This document shows positions 30,640 through 42,239 of a stretch of DNA of 64,000 bases, one piece after another. Positions within the stretch are counted from its first letter, which is position 1. The number at the start of each line of letters is the position of its first letter. This stretch comes from Diabrotica undecimpunctata (Eukaryota > Arthropoda > Insecta > Coleoptera > Chrysomelidae). The stretch lies in assembly GCF_040954645.1 (NCBI RefSeq), contig NC_092806.1, positions 148,022,429 to 148,086,428 of the forward strand. The letters are read 5' to 3'. Under the pieces are notes generated by a model. That model was not told the origin of the DNA and searched no databases. It saw nothing but the letters and a program-made list of their open reading frames with translations. The position numbers and the translations under genes are program-made.

Positions 30640-33525
30640 AACATGGAACACAGATTAGACCCAAGCTACGAAATAAGAACATTCTCTTAGGCACATGGAA
30701 CGTGTTAAGCTGAATCAGGCACGGAATCGCAACACATGCCATAAAATAGCTTCAAAAATATAAGATGGACGTAACAGCAAATCAGGAAATGAGATGAACA
30801 GGATCGGGAAGCCTGCAAATGGAAAATTCCCTGGTTTTCTGGTCGGGAGAAGAAGAAAGGCACGAATTTGGATGTGGGTTTGTAGTTAACGGAAAACTCA
30901 AGTCTACCATAATTGATTTCAAACCAATCAACAAGCACATGTGCTCTCTAAGACTCAAAGGTTAATGGTTTAACCTAACCCTCCTCTCAATCCACGCACC
31001 AACCAAAGAAGCAAATGAAGACGACAAGGAGGAATTTTATGAAATTTTAGAACAACAGTATACAACGGTACCCAGATACGACGTCAAAATCATACTGGGA
31101 GACTTTAATGCCAACCTAGGTAAAAAGGACCATCTTAAAGCGGTGATCGGCACACATAGCTTACATGATAACACTAATGATAACGGATCATGACTGGCAG
31201 AATTCGCTGTAGCCAACAATATGGTAGTAAAAACTACACAATTCTAAAGAAAATATATACATAAAGTAACCTGGGTGTCAAATGACGGAATCACACGAAA
31301 GCAGATAGACCATGTGCTTATTAATGGAAAACATTCTAGCAATATCATCAGCGCACACAGTCTGAGGGAAGCAGAAAGTGACTCTGACCACTTCCTTGTT
31401 AGAACAAAAATGAGAACAAGGTTAAAGACGAGACAGCCAAAGAAACGCCAACAAGGAAACAGATGGGACATTTCATGGCTCGATTTACCTAATAATGAAC
31501 GCCAATATCAAGCACTGATCCAAAATAAATTGGAGACACTGGAAGAAGAAGAAACATTAACGCCAGAATTGACCATAGACCAGAAATGGCAAAATATAAC
31601 GAACACCATAGAAAGTGCCGCAGCGGAAACTATAGGAAAAGAAAGGAATAACAAGAAGAAAAACCAGTGGTTTGACCAGAAGTGCGAACAAAGCTTGCAT
31701 CAGAAAGCAATCAAGAGACTAGAGTTACTAACACACCCTACAGATGAGAACAGGGAAGACTACAACAGAGTAAGGAGTCAAACGAAAAGACTTTTGAAAA
31801 GAAAAAAGAAACAGTACCTAGAAGTGCGAATACAGCAACTGGAGGAGGAACATAGAACCGGTCAGTCTAGACAGTTTTATAAGGACCTATAAACAATGAA
31901 GAGCAACACGACCAACAGCCCAAGATTTATAAAAGGCGATGCAGGACAATTTCTCATAGACAACGAGGAGATAAGCCGCCAATGGAGAATATATTTTGAG
32001 CAACTCTTAAATACAGAAAAACCCACAATGACACGGCAACAAAGACAGTATCAGTTAGCCGAACCTGAAATATCAGGGCCCACACTAGCTGAAGTAAAGT
32101 CGTCCCTAAAAAAATCATAAAGCCCCAGGCCCATACGGCATACAGGTGGAACTACTAAAAAAAGGGGGAGAAAAGCTCCACCTTGAGATATATCATCTTA
32201 TAAGATAAGTCTGAGAAAGAGAAGAAATACCGAAACACTGGCATGAAAGCCATATAGAACCTATCCACAAGAAGGGAGACAAACAAATACGTCGGAACTA
32301 TAGAGGAATATCGTTAATCAATACAACGTATAAAATTATATCCATAATACTGTCTAGAAGGCTAACTCCATACGCAGAGGAAATAATAGGCGATTACCAA
32401 AGCCGATTCAGACCGGGAAGGTCGACCATAGACCAGATATTCGTCCTACGCCAGGTGTTGGAAAAAACTGGAAATTCAACCGCGATGTACACCAAATCTT
32501 CGTGAACTTTAAACAAGCTTACGATTCTGGTAGCAGAGAAGCAATGTGGGAGACCATGGTAGAAATGGGAGTACCTGGAAAGCTAGTACGATTAGCAAAG
32601 GTGAGCACAGAGAACGCTTCCGCACGGATCAGAATTGGCAGCACCACGTCGGAGGAATTCCTCATTGACACCGAGCTTAGACAAGGAGATCCTCTCGCCC
32701 CTCTGCTATTTTTGCACTGGAACATGCGGTAAGGAAAGCTCAACCACAACTGACAAATGGATTTGCCGCCCAAAGTTCAAAAATACTATTGGAATTTGCG
32801 GATGACGTGGACACAATTGCACTATCTACCAGAGATGCAAAAGAAGTTTTCACCCTATTCGAAAACGGAGCCAAGGAAGTTGGTCTGAAGGTCAACGAGG
32901 ACAAGACCAAGTAGATGGTGGTTCCGAAGAACCCAAGACCAAGGGTTAGACAAAACGTAACAATCAATGAATACAACTTTGAAGTCGTCAAAGAATTCAA
33001 TCAAAAATACTCACAATGCCAGCAAAAATAAGAGTGTTCAAGACAATAATTCGTCCCACAATAACGTATGGAAGCGAGACATGGACTCTGAACCAGCGGG
33101 AAACGACAAAATTACTGGTACTGAAAGGAAAGATACTGCGGACTATCTATGAGCCTTGCAGAGAAGAGACAATAGGACAATGGAGAAGAAGACACAATGA
33201 TGAACTCCAGACAGTATATGGAGATAAAAACATAGCACGCTACATTAAAGCAAACCGAATAAGATGGGCCGGCCACGTACTAAGATCGAGTGACGAAAGA
33301 CTCCTGAACGTCACATTTTGGAAAAGGCTCGATGGCAGAAGGTGAGTTGGTCGCTCAAGAAAGAGATGGAAGGACGCAGTAGCCAGTGATCAACGCAAAG
33401 TGGGAATACAGCAATGGGAAATAGCTGCTCAGGACCGACAACAATGGAGAGAAATAGTAAACGGTGCCAAGACTCACATAGAGTTGTATAGCCAAATGAT
33501 GATGATGATTATGATGATATGTCGA
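30640..33525 (+). mobile_element. Near full-length RTE-type retrotransposon with GAT-repeat tail, inactive
   Basis: The element spans an APE endonuclease and an RT, and ends with a (GAT/ATG)n tail at about 33497-33525. The first recognisable protein block starts near 30685, so the 5' end is approximate. About ten stops or frameshifts are spread over it. Its C-terminal blocks differ from those of the 36900 element, so it is a separate family. Confidence 0.7.
30685..33480 (+). pseudogene. RTE endonuclease-reverse transcriptase (APE + RT), multiple lesions
   Basis: APE blocks: ILLGTWNVLS, SIHAPTKEANEDDKEEFYEI, ILGDFNANLG, KQIDHVLING and SDSDHFLVR, which supply the N, D and H active-site residues. 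A basic linker follows (31275-31892). RT blocks: GRSTIDQIFVLRQVLEK, FKQAYDSGSREAMWETMVEM, ELRQGDPLAPLLF and EFADDVDTIALST with the FADD pair intact. C-terminal blocks: TYGSETWTLNQRETTKLLVL, RIRWAGHVLRSSDERLL and GRSRKRWKDAVASD. Stops include TGA at about 31190 and TAA at 32118. It nicks target DNA and copies its RNA in active relatives; this copy cannot. Confidence 0.75.
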
Positions 33526-35235
33526 AATGAATTATTAAATTTTCTGAATTATGAATTAATTATAAAGGTTTATTTATGAGAAAACTAAAATATGAGAATT
33601 AGCTGATCCATAAAACTTATATTTTTTTGGAACTATTTTAATTTGCCATGAAAGCAAATCTTAGTATATTAACGAAGAATGATTATTTTACTTGGAAAAA
33701 TTTAACAAAAACCACTTTGCTTCATTGGCTGTGTATTTCCTTTTAAGTTCAGAAAGTTTATTACCTTGGAATTGGATACAAAAAAAACCCATTGACCCAA
33801 ACAAACTTCAAATGATCTGGATTCGACTCATTTGAGATGGAAGCTGGACAAATCTTGGGAAGGTCAAACTTGGGAATTGGACTTCAGGTTATTCTGATGA
33901 AAACTCGGCTATTTAATTTTCACTTAAAACCATGTGGACCTCTTAAAACCTTGGAAATGCTGTTTTTCAAATCCCTTTGCATGGAATACAGCATCCAACA
34001 AACAGGTGAAAAACTAACTCACTAAACAAAGACTACCAAACAGTATTTCGAGACTAAATTCACCTCCTTCTAACTCATGGAATTTAACAAAAATTCTTCC
34101 GGTTTTTGAAACTATCTGCCGAGAGCCACCCCTATCGTTCAGAACACAATCTCTTCTCCTCGATTCTCTCTACCTTTTGCTGTTAGCCCCCCCTCTGTCT
34201 GTCCCCGTCCATTTTCTATTTGCCAGCCAATCGGAACTCTTTTTAAGTACGCTTTTGATTTGATAATGGACCTTAAGAGTTGTGGGCTTTTAAAATTTTG
34301 TGAGAATTTATTTAATAAAGACGCAACTGGGCTCTGCGCAGTTATTATTTTCTTAGATGTCTCGCATAAACAACTGGGTAAATAAAACTTCAGTTTATTA
34401 TTATGTACCAGCCAGGGCGTATCTAATAAATTTTTATACGTTAAATATTCGATAGGTATAAGGAAATTTTTATGCTACAAGAAGAACAGTGGGGATATAA
34501 AATTTTACTCTGAAATTTCCTCAGCTTCAAAAAGAGAATTTACCTGAAGAGTTGCAGCGCCATCTGTTTTTAGAAAAAAGCTATAAAACATATTGGACAT
34601 GTTGAAAAGCAATACAATGTTGTAAAATGAATGGAGAGAAATATTATTAGGAAATAATATTATTATATTAAACGTGTAAGAAATATATAGCTATATATTT
34701 TAATATATTAATTGTTATATTAACATTTTGTATAGTTTACTGATTTTCTCTGTACTGACAGAAAGATAAAATATTCATTTTGTAAACGATCCGACAAACC
34801 TTTTTTGCCCTCATCTCCGCCTTTTATCTGTTATCTCTCTCGTTCCCATTTATGAATTGTGCGGTGCTCGTTGGTTTATAGTGAATGGTTAACAGCAACG
34901 ACAAGAGGCAGAAATCAATTTAAACTTCCACACCATTCTATTGTACCCAAAGTACTCGAAAAGGGAAGATATAGTGCAGTTAACGATTACAATTTGAATG
35001 TCGAAAAGTTTCAGCTGGCTACTAAAAAAAAGGGAAATTTATGGGTTATATTAGAACGGGCACAAATTTAATAATTTTTGATAAAATTTAGAAAAGTAAA
35101 TTTGTAATTTGAACTACTAAGACTTCTAAAGAGATTCTGAATTTATTTTTTTGTGACATGTTTAACACAATAGGTATTAATACCTAGTAATTCCCTCAGC
35201 CTTTCACAAATGAATTCAGCAGAAATGTCTGTTTA
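33526..35235. other. No gene recognised
   Basis: AT-rich sequence. A stretch near 34200-34400 has an AATAAA-like signal and a change in base composition that could be part of an LTR, but no ends or primer site can be shown. The open frame at 34859-35071 has no recognisable domain. Confidence 0.35.
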
Positions 35236-35405
35236 ACTCAATTCTAATTCATAGATAAAAATTGAGTTTTCCTTGGATTTTCTTTCTATTTTTACTAATT
35301 TACTCTTTAATTCTAAATTTTCTTTCTCTAAATTTTTTACTTTTTTATTCAAACCTTCAACATTCATAATAATTCGCGTTTCAATTGCCTCTTTCAATAC
35401 ACGAA
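35236..35405 (-). pseudogene. Coiled-coil ORF1 fragment of a non-LTR retrotransposon (tentative)
   Basis: Minus strand: EAIETRIIMNVEGLNKKVKN, LEKENLELKSKLVKIERKSK and ENSIFIYELELS, then a stop. In the same frame beyond it is TDISAEFICERLRELL. The heptad-rich segment followed by an N-I-x-I-Y-x-L-like strand resembles the coiled coil and RNA-binding start of LINE ORF1 proteins. No partner ORF2 is adjacent. Confidence 0.35.
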
Positions 35406-35419
35406 GAGATTAACATTTT

Positions 35420-35525
35420 CAAAACCAGAGGACACAAGAAGTAGAGGACAATCACAAAGGAGATGGATTTATGATGTGGAAAAAGACCTACAGATTCTAA
35501 GGGTTAGAAGATGGAGGGAAGTTGC
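35420..35525 (+). pseudogene. RT C-terminal tail fragment
   Basis: PEDTRSRGQSQRRWIYDVEK, DLQILRVRRWREVAR matches the RP..RW.DD..... DL..L....W...A.D pattern that ends many RTE-like polyproteins. It is a fragment of about 35 residues that directly abuts the Harbinger fragment. Confidence 0.5.
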
Positions 35526-35992
35526 AAGATCCACAACGGATTGTCAAGCCACTTATGATGATGAATTTGAATATTGCGATTGAAAATAAGACTCTTGGAT
35601 TGCCTCAATATTGCGTTATTATTAAAGATGATGCTTTCCCTTTAAGGAAAAATATTACGACACCTTACAGTAAAAAAGGTCTTAGTCCTAATGAAAAAAT
35701 ATTTCACTATTGCTTTTCCCATGCCAGAAGAGTTTTAGGTAACGCTTTTGACATACCAGTATGGCGATTCAGAATATTTTTAAGACTAATTGATGTGGCA
35801 CTGGAATCTATTGATAAAATCATCTGGACTGCTTGCACTATTCATATCTGCCTACGACAGACTAATTCAGGTACTTATATGTCACAGCAAGTAGTGAATA
35901 TAGGGAACTTAAATACTTATGAATATGACAACTGTACTTTGGACGGAATATACCAGTATTGTGCCGCCAAACAGATACCCGCCAATAACTAA
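35522..35992 (+). pseudogene. PIF/Harbinger transposase C-terminal fragment, catalytic Glu lost
   Basis: The frame contains GLPQYCVIIKDDAFPLRKNI and LSPNEKIFHYCFSHARRVLG, then NAFDIPVWRFRIFLRLIDVA and IWTACTIHICLRQT. The DDAF block and the ARRVxENAF block are the conserved C-terminal part of the Harbinger nuclease. Here the essential Glu of ENAF is Gly. The frame is otherwise open for 156 codons, but the first ~10 residues are flanking sequence. It is a different family from the element at 24765. No terminal repeats were found. Confidence 0.65.
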
Positions 35993-36899
35993 AATTAGTT
36001 AACCTCGCCAATTATTAAGGATTAATTATCTGTATCAGAATTCAACAAAAATGAAATTAGGTAGTTCCGTACCCCCTTCTGGTCTTTAATAATCATGTAG
36101 AGAAACCGGTCTTATAAATGCTACACAACAAAATACCGTTCGTATAGAAAGCAATAACAACAAAACTATAAAATATTTCTGTACATCATAAACAAATCGA
36201 TTTTCTAAAATAAATTTGATGTAGTCCGTGCAGGAAAACAGCGAAGAGAAGTAGACCGACTATAATTTCCAGGCATTCGCAGGAATAACTATGTGATTTA
36301 CTTAATAATGAAATTTAGTGTGAAATGCACCATAATAAATACGCCAGTATTTACACTTAAGTTGTAAACAGTTCAGTGAGTGTTGAAATTCGCTCGAGAG
36401 TTGTTAACTGTTAGAACAAACCAAAATAAATTCAGCGACATTTTCAAACAAACAAACTTGAAACTACTTTCTGTGTCGTACATTTGCAATTGTTTTATTT
36501 GGGAACTTTTAAAGTTTAAACACATTGATTTTAAATACTGATCATCGATATAAATATAAGATTGTTAGAAGTGATGTTACAATCATTTAAACAAAATTTG
36601 CTGTAATATAAAACGAAACACTGTTCTAATTTTCACAAAAATTTTCCGTCACAAGAAACAAATTTCAATAAACAAGGTGTACGAAATAAAATTAATAAAT
36701 AGTCCATTGAATGTTACATTTTTTAGGGCTTAGCGTGAATTTCTTAGAGGACACAATTTTCTTTTTTTTTTATGTGTTAAGAGAGTAAATAAGCTTAAGC
36801 TTTTTATATTAGATATTGTTTGTAGCAAATTAAATTGTCTACATCTTTATTTCTATAACTTTTTATCGTAGAATGGAAAATAAAAAAGTTATTAACAAA
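35993..36899. other. No gene seen
   Basis: AT-rich DNA without readable domains or clear repeats on either strand. Confidence 0.4.
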
Positions 36900-37295
36900 A
36901 ATAACTTTTTGTCAGGCCGTGGAGTTTAGGGGTCTACATTGTAAAAATGACATGCACCCTATCCTCCATGCTATGGCATGCTGGACGAGCCATACAGCCT
37001 GTAGGCGACACCCCGAGGTATGAGCGGGAATACAAAGTGTAACAATACTCATACGCTTATGAAACGCACCTGGCGGATCATAGGGGCCGTCACATTTTGC
37101 TCTTTAATGTCTAAATGTCTTTAATCTTTCCTATCGGCCTCTCTTGGCTAACTCTTGTTTTTCCGACCCCGAGTGGCTATTAGGGTAATCCGAGGGCGGA
37201 CGGGTCACTATAATTCTGTCTACTACACTCTACTACTCTTCTCTTGACTAAGGGAGTAAACCCTAACAGAAAATCCTGGTCCTCCTGGTAGGGGG

Positions 37296-38513
37296 TTGGG
37301 ACGTAGGGCCTGCTCCTCTACACCCGTGAAAAAACTTACTGCAAAAAATTCTAAAATCCAGCCTCGGAATACGAACGGGAAAAAACGAAGAAGACCTAGC
37401 AAACGAACAAGGACTTTGAATATAAATACATGGAATATCCAAGGGTGGAGAACCAAGTCAGACGAAGTCATGGCAGAAGTAAAGAAAATAAAATCAGATA
37501 TCACGGTTCTTACCGAAACAAAGAAAAAAGGCCAAGGTAGTGAAGACATAGGAGGTTTTATACATATTTATAGTGGAGTAGAGAAAGACAAAAGAGCACA
37601 AGCAGGAGTATCAATATTGATAAAAAAAGACTTAAAAGAAAACCTGAAAAGCTGGGAGCAGATCAATGAGAGAATTATTAGAGTATCTATTACGTGGAAA
37701 GGGCACGACCTCGAGATTATTGGAATATATGCTCCGTCAGAAAATGTATCAAAAGCAGCTAAACAAATATTCTACGAAACCTTATCGGAACTCATTGAAA
37801 ATATAAATAGCCGGAAAGAAATTGTGTTGTTGGGAGATTTTAACGCTTGGACAGGAACAAAAACAAATGACAAAGTCGTAGGAAAATATGGTGACGCTAA
37901 AACAAATGAAAATGGGGAACACTTAATCGAATTCTGTAAACAGCACTCTCTGAAAATCCTAAACGGATTCTACCAACATAAAAACATACATAAGTACACC
38001 TGGGTTCAACCAACGAGAAACACAAAGTCAATTATAGATTATGTCATCACAAAACAAAAAACACACATACAAGTTAAAGACATAAGAGTATTAAGAGGAC
38101 CGGAGTGCGGAACTGACCACTATATGGTAAGATCAAAATGTTACCTACAGTATCGATCTTGGCTACTACATCAAAATGACAACCAACTAGCTCAATCAAA
38201 ACCCCTGGAATCGAATCTACCTAAATACAATATTGATGCACTGCAAAACGACTCGACATCATTCTTATATAAGCTGCGACTCAGCCAAAAATTGGCAAAC
38301 CTGATCTACTCCTTAGCCCAGAATACTAAAGAGATAATCAATAAAATCAATGAAGCAGCTTACGAAGCGCTCGGCACAATCCAAAAGAACAAAAAGAATA
38401 CTCCATTGTGGTGGACAAATGACATCGCCAATGCAGTACACAACAAGAAACAAGCATATCAAAAGTGGCTACAAACAAATACAAAACAGGGAAGTAAAAA
38501 ATTTAGTAACTAA
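37296..38513 (+). CDS. RTE polyprotein part 1: APE-type endonuclease
   Basis: The APE fold provides the target-nicking activity. Motifs: TLNINTWNIQGW (Asn 47 likely metal-binding), LTETKKKG (Glu 74), EIIGIYAPSE, VLLGDFNAWTG (GDFN 180-183), SIIDYVIT and ECGTDHYMVRS (GTDH 272-275). All expected catalytic positions are present. An Arg/Lys-rich segment at residues 20-40 could bind RNA or act in nuclear import. The frame runs into the linker and fails after QTNTKQ at about 38490, where a small indel shifts it relative to the RT. The start Met is the first in frame, but the true start may be further 5', because the leader remains partly open. Confidence 0.75.
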   Translation: MGRRACSSTPVKKLTAKNSKIQPRNTNGKKRRRPSKRTRTLNINTWNIQGWRTKSDEVMAEVKKIKSDITVLTETKKKGQGSEDIGGFIHIYSGVEKDKRAQAGVSILIKKDLKENLKSWEQINERIIRVSITWKGHDLEIIGIYAPSENVSKAAKQIFYETLSELIENINSRKEIVLLGDFNAWTGTKTNDKVVGKYGDAKTNENGEHLIEFCKQHSLKILNGFYQHKNIHKYTWVQPTRNTKSIIDYVITKQKTHIQVKDIRVLRGPECGTDHYMVRSKCYLQYRSWLLHQNDNQLAQSKPLESNLPKYNIDALQNDSTSFLYKLRLSQKLANLIYSLAQNTKEIINKINEAAYEALGTIQKNKKNTPLWWTNDIANAVHNKKQAYQKWLQTNTKQGSKKFSN

Positions 38514-40245
38514 AGCAAAAAATATTTCCTGGGAAAGTAAATGCGAAGAACTCAACAAATATATAGGGTCAACAAGATCAAGGGAAGCATGGAAAACGGT
38601 AAAAAATCTGAGAACAAACAGAAAAGAAACGAGTAGAATAGATTTAATAGAAGAAAGATCTTGGATTGAACACTACTCACAACTTTTGACTGAAACAAGA
38701 CCTCAATTCACGAACATCAGTTCAACAACATATGAACTGGAATTCAGTGAAGACGATGAAATAACAGTACAGGAAGTCGAGAATGCAATACAAACTCTAA
38801 AAAATCGGAAGTCATGCGGACCACAAGGTATACCAAATGAATTATTAAAACATAGCCCACAAGTATTACGGGAATTACTGGCGTATGTCTTTACCTTATT
38901 CTATAATGGATACGACTTACCACCGGAGTGGACAAAAGCACATATTAACAACATCTACAAAAAAGGAGATAGAAAGAATTGTTCAAACTACAGGGGGCTA
39001 AGTGTCATAAATTCACTCTCAAGACTGTATGGAAAAATAATAAAAAACAAAATTGAAAAAGAGATGACAGATGTTGAAGAACAGAATGGCTTTCATGCAG
39101 GCAGATCCTGTATGGATAGTATATTCTCTCTAAAGCAAGTTATCGAGAAAAGATTAGCCCACAACCTTTCAACTCATATAGTCTTTATAGATCTGACAAA
39201 GGCATACGATAGTGTACCACTTTCAATGCTTTGGGTAGCAATGGAAAAACAAGGAATAAGCAAAAAAAATATACAAGCAGTACAACAACTCTACAAAAAT
39301 ATGACGGCAAACATTAAAACTGGAAATAGATTAACTAGAGAAATTCCTATTAGTAAGGGCCTAAAGCAAGGCTGCTGCATAGCAACTACACTCTTCAAAA
39401 TATATCTAAATGAGGCACTCTCAGTGTGGAGAAGAAAGTGCTGCAATATGGGCCTCCCAATCGGAGATGATAGATTGTACACGATACACTTCGCTGACGA
39501 CCAAGTCATTCTAGCTGAAGACGAAAGTGATGTAGGCTACATGCTTAGAAAACTGGAAGATGAGTATACCAAATGGGGCCTCACAATTAATATACAAAAA
39601 ACTGAGTACTTAGTTGTAGGAGAAAAACCAGAAAGCCTACAAATCGAAATGGGAACTATAAAACCAACAGACAATTTCAAATACTTGGGAGTCCAAATAA
39701 CATCAAAAGCAGGAAGTAGCGAAGAAATACACTCCGGGATTGGCCAAGCAAGATCAGCCACCAGACAGCTACACGGACTATTATGGAATAAAAAAATAAC
39801 AAAAGAAAATAAACGAAGAATCTATAAAACAATAATAGAAAGTATTGGGCTGTACGGTGCCGAACTCTGGGAAATAAACCAAAGAAACAAATCAAAAATT
39901 AAGGCCATGGAAATGAACTACTGGAGACGATGTTGCCAGCTCACTAGACTTGATAGGGTGAGAAACGAAGATATTCGGAGAGAAATGGAAATCGATCTAG
40001 ACATAATAGACACAATCGAAGCCAAAAAACTTAACTGGTATGGACACCTTCAGAGAATGCCTGAAAATAGATGGCCAAAAAAAATAGAAGAATGGACTCC
40101 GCCAACTAGAAGAAAACGAGGTAGACCAAGACGATCCTGGAGAGACGATGTCTACGATGCAATGACCGCCAGAGATTTAACAACTGAAGATTGCTTCGAC
40201 AGAAAACGCTGGAAATTAGGATGCGAGAAGCGGCGCCAGCTGTAG
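38350..40245 (+). CDS. RTE polyprotein part 2: reverse transcriptase
   Basis: Only the portion from about 38490 (EVKNLVTKAKN) is real; the upstream codons are the other frame of part 1. RT blocks: KSCGPQGIPNELLKH, INNIYKKGDRKNCSNYRGLS, EEQNGFHAGRSCMDSIFSLK, IVFIDLTKAYDSVPLSMLW, GLKQGCCIATTLFKIYLNEA and HFADDQVILAED with FADD at residues 381-384. The thumb follows. The C-terminal tail has YGHLQRMPENRWPKKIEEW and RGRPRRSWRDDV. It has no RNase H, as is normal for RTE. Both catalytic Asp residues and the fingers motifs are intact. Together the two parts would give about 990 residues, the usual size. Confidence 0.8.
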   Translation: MKQLTKRSAQSKRTKRILHCGGQMTSPMQYTTRNKHIKSGYKQIQNREVKNLVTKAKNISWESKCEELNKYIGSTRSREAWKTVKNLRTNRKETSRIDLIEERSWIEHYSQLLTETRPQFTNISSTTYELEFSEDDEITVQEVENAIQTLKNRKSCGPQGIPNELLKHSPQVLRELLAYVFTLFYNGYDLPPEWTKAHINNIYKKGDRKNCSNYRGLSVINSLSRLYGKIIKNKIEKEMTDVEEQNGFHAGRSCMDSIFSLKQVIEKRLAHNLSTHIVFIDLTKAYDSVPLSMLWVAMEKQGISKKNIQAVQQLYKNMTANIKTGNRLTREIPISKGLKQGCCIATTLFKIYLNEALSVWRRKCCNMGLPIGDDRLYTIHFADDQVILAEDESDVGYMLRKLEDEYTKWGLTINIQKTEYLVVGEKPESLQIEMGTIKPTDNFKYLGVQITSKAGSSEEIHSGIGQARSATRQLHGLLWNKKITKENKRRIYKTIIESIGLYGAELWEINQRNKSKIKAMEMNYWRRCCQLTRLDRVRNEDIRREMEIDLDIIDTIEAKKLNWYGHLQRMPENRWPKKIEEWTPPTRRKRGRPRRSWRDDVYDAMTARDLTTEDCFDRKRWKLGCEKRRQL

Positions 40246-40302
40246 AAGACTCGCTTGTTATATATATACAAAAATAACTAAAATTTTTTTTTTATACAGT
40301 CT

Positions 40303-40935
40303 ATTTTGCCCTCGTCTTCAGCTAGAGTGCCTTGGTCGTCAGCAAACTATATCGTTTATTGTACAATCTCTCGTCTTCGATTGGAATACCCATAATACAA
40401 CATTTTCTTCCCCATACTGAGAGCGCCTCATTCATATATATTTTTAAGAGTGTGGGTGCTATGCAGCAGCATTGCTTTAGACCTTTAATAATAGAAATTT
40501 CTCTAATGTTCATCCTGTTTCAACATGAGTTGTCGGTACACGCGGTCGGTGGGTGTGGCAATGTCGTTATAGCAGTCCCGAATTTTGTTATTGGTTAGAA
40601 ATTAAATGATCACGTTTCAAGCTTTTTAGTTAATTTGTTTCCACTTTTAATGTCACATTTTTGTAAAACTGTTGTACTGCTTTTATATATTTTTTTATTT
40701 ATTCCTTGTTTTTCCATTGCTACCCAGAACGTTAAAACTGGTACATTATCGTATGCCTTTGTTAGATCTAACAAAGACTGCATGAGGTAAAAGGTTGTGG
40801 GCTAACCTTTTCTCAATAACCTGCGTTAAAGTAAATATGCTGTCTATACAAGATCTGCCTGTACGAAAGCCATTTTGTTCTTCTACATATCGTCGTTGCG
40901 TGTGTAATATCTGCAATGTGCACATTTCAAATGGT
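40303..40935 (-). pseudogene. Inverted RT fragment of the same RTE family
   Basis: Minus strand from 40935: EEQNGFRTGRSCIDSIFTLT, QVIEKRLAHNL, IQAVQQFYKNVTLKVETN, then about 90 bases of unrelated sequence (about 40515-40605), then REISIIKGLKQCCCIAPTLL, KIYMNEALSVWGRKCCIMGI and ADDQGTLAEDE ending at 40303. It parallels the neighbouring plus-strand element block by block at lower identity. Stops and shifts throughout show a dead fragment, facing the intact copy tail-to-tail. Confidence 0.65.
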
Positions 40936-42239
40936 GCTTTTAAAATTTTTTAATGTTTATAAAAAAAACCCCGGCAAATTTTTGAAAAAAAAGGCTATCT
41001 TGGGTTCTTAGTGTTGCAGGACATTGTAGATTTTTTAAATTCGTTTAAAAATGCCATCATTTCGGATATAAAAATAAAAAAAGATAAATACAAGTTCCCT
41101 TATATACGTCTATATGGGGAAATCGTGTCCCACTTATTACCATATTTTTGATGATAGCAACGTTTATGAGCCTCAGTCCGTTGTCATTTGAGTCTGTGTG
41201 TAGTTTCTCTGTATCGCTGGTGGGAAAAAGATATTTTGTCTTCCGACTTTGTCATAAGAGTTGCCTGCTAAACTTTTAACATCATTTTTTGGACACTAGC
41301 ACCTATACATAAATTAATATTTGATTTTGTGATGGAGCTATATAAGAGGTACACTTTCACTCATAAATTATCTATATTAATAATACTGTTTAATTTAAAA
41401 ACAAACTCTTTCAGTAAATTCTATCTGGATTCTCCTGCTGGAATTTGTTGTAAGAGATTTTTAAGATTATCAATTTTATACATTTAGGTAATATAAAATA
41501 AAATTAAGGAAATAGAGTTTATCCAGGTGTAAAAAGGTATATATTTTTTCTGATTTCAGTCGTTCCCAGGATAAAATATATTTTGTACTTATTTAAGCCA
41601 CGTTCCTTTTTTACAATTGTTCGAAATAAGGGCAGCCCGTGGTCCTTTGCTCTTATATTTATTACAACCCAAAAATCAGAAAAAGGTCGTCGTATTTGAC
41701 ACCACTTTGTGAATTCGGAAGGTTGCAAAAGGAGACATTCCGATAAACCCTTGAATTTTAACACGGAAATACTGTAAACGAAAAGGGAAATAAAGTAAGT
41801 GACGCGACGTACTTTGGATATTGTAGCTTAGTGAAAATTCTTATTTTCGAAATAGAGGTTCGAAATATGTGCATAATGAACAAAACATTGTTAATGTCTA
41901 ATAAATAAAAACAAAAATTTACTTTATAATAATAATAATTTACTAAAGCAATATACTTATTGATTAGGGAAGCATGATATAATTATTAATTTTTCCAATA
42001 TTGACGATGTCATCTTCGAAGAATTTTTCAGAAGAAGTCTTTTTGCTTCATTGAAAAGTTACATTAGGGTTGCATTTTTGAGAGGATGCAATTTTATTTT
42101 TTAATGTGTTTGGAAAGGGCGGGGGGGGGGGGTTGGGTAAAAATATGCTCAAGTCTAAGATTATTAGGTCCCTTACGGTCAAATCCTACAGCATACACAA
42201 GGAATAATATGATAAAAATAACAATAACATACATAAAAG
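40936..42239. other. No gene recognised; poly(G) tract
   Basis: AT-rich spacer. A G run of about 13 is at 42121-42133. An 81-codon frame at 41519-41764 (minus) has no recognisable domain. Confidence 0.4.

Larger units (their letters stand above)
36900..40260 (+). mobile_element. Nearly intact RTE-type retrotransposon
   Basis: A 5' leader of relatively GC-rich sequence (about 36910-37295) precedes an endonuclease-RT reading frame to 40245 and a very short 3' UTR ending around a TATATATA run. It is the best preserved retrotransposon in the window, with a single obvious coding lesion. Fragments of the same family lie at 40303-40935 (minus) and 43030-46815 (plus). Confidence 0.75.

Noticed and set aside
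34200..34400. Possible solo LTR with an AATAAA signal
   Set aside because: No TG..CA ends, target duplication or second copy could be shown.
37223..37549. Minus-strand frame of 108 codons over the RTE leader
   Set aside because: It is antisense to the real endonuclease frame and has no recognisable domain.
39291..39895. Several minus-strand frames inside the RT of the 36900 element
   Set aside because: Shadows of the sense RT frame.
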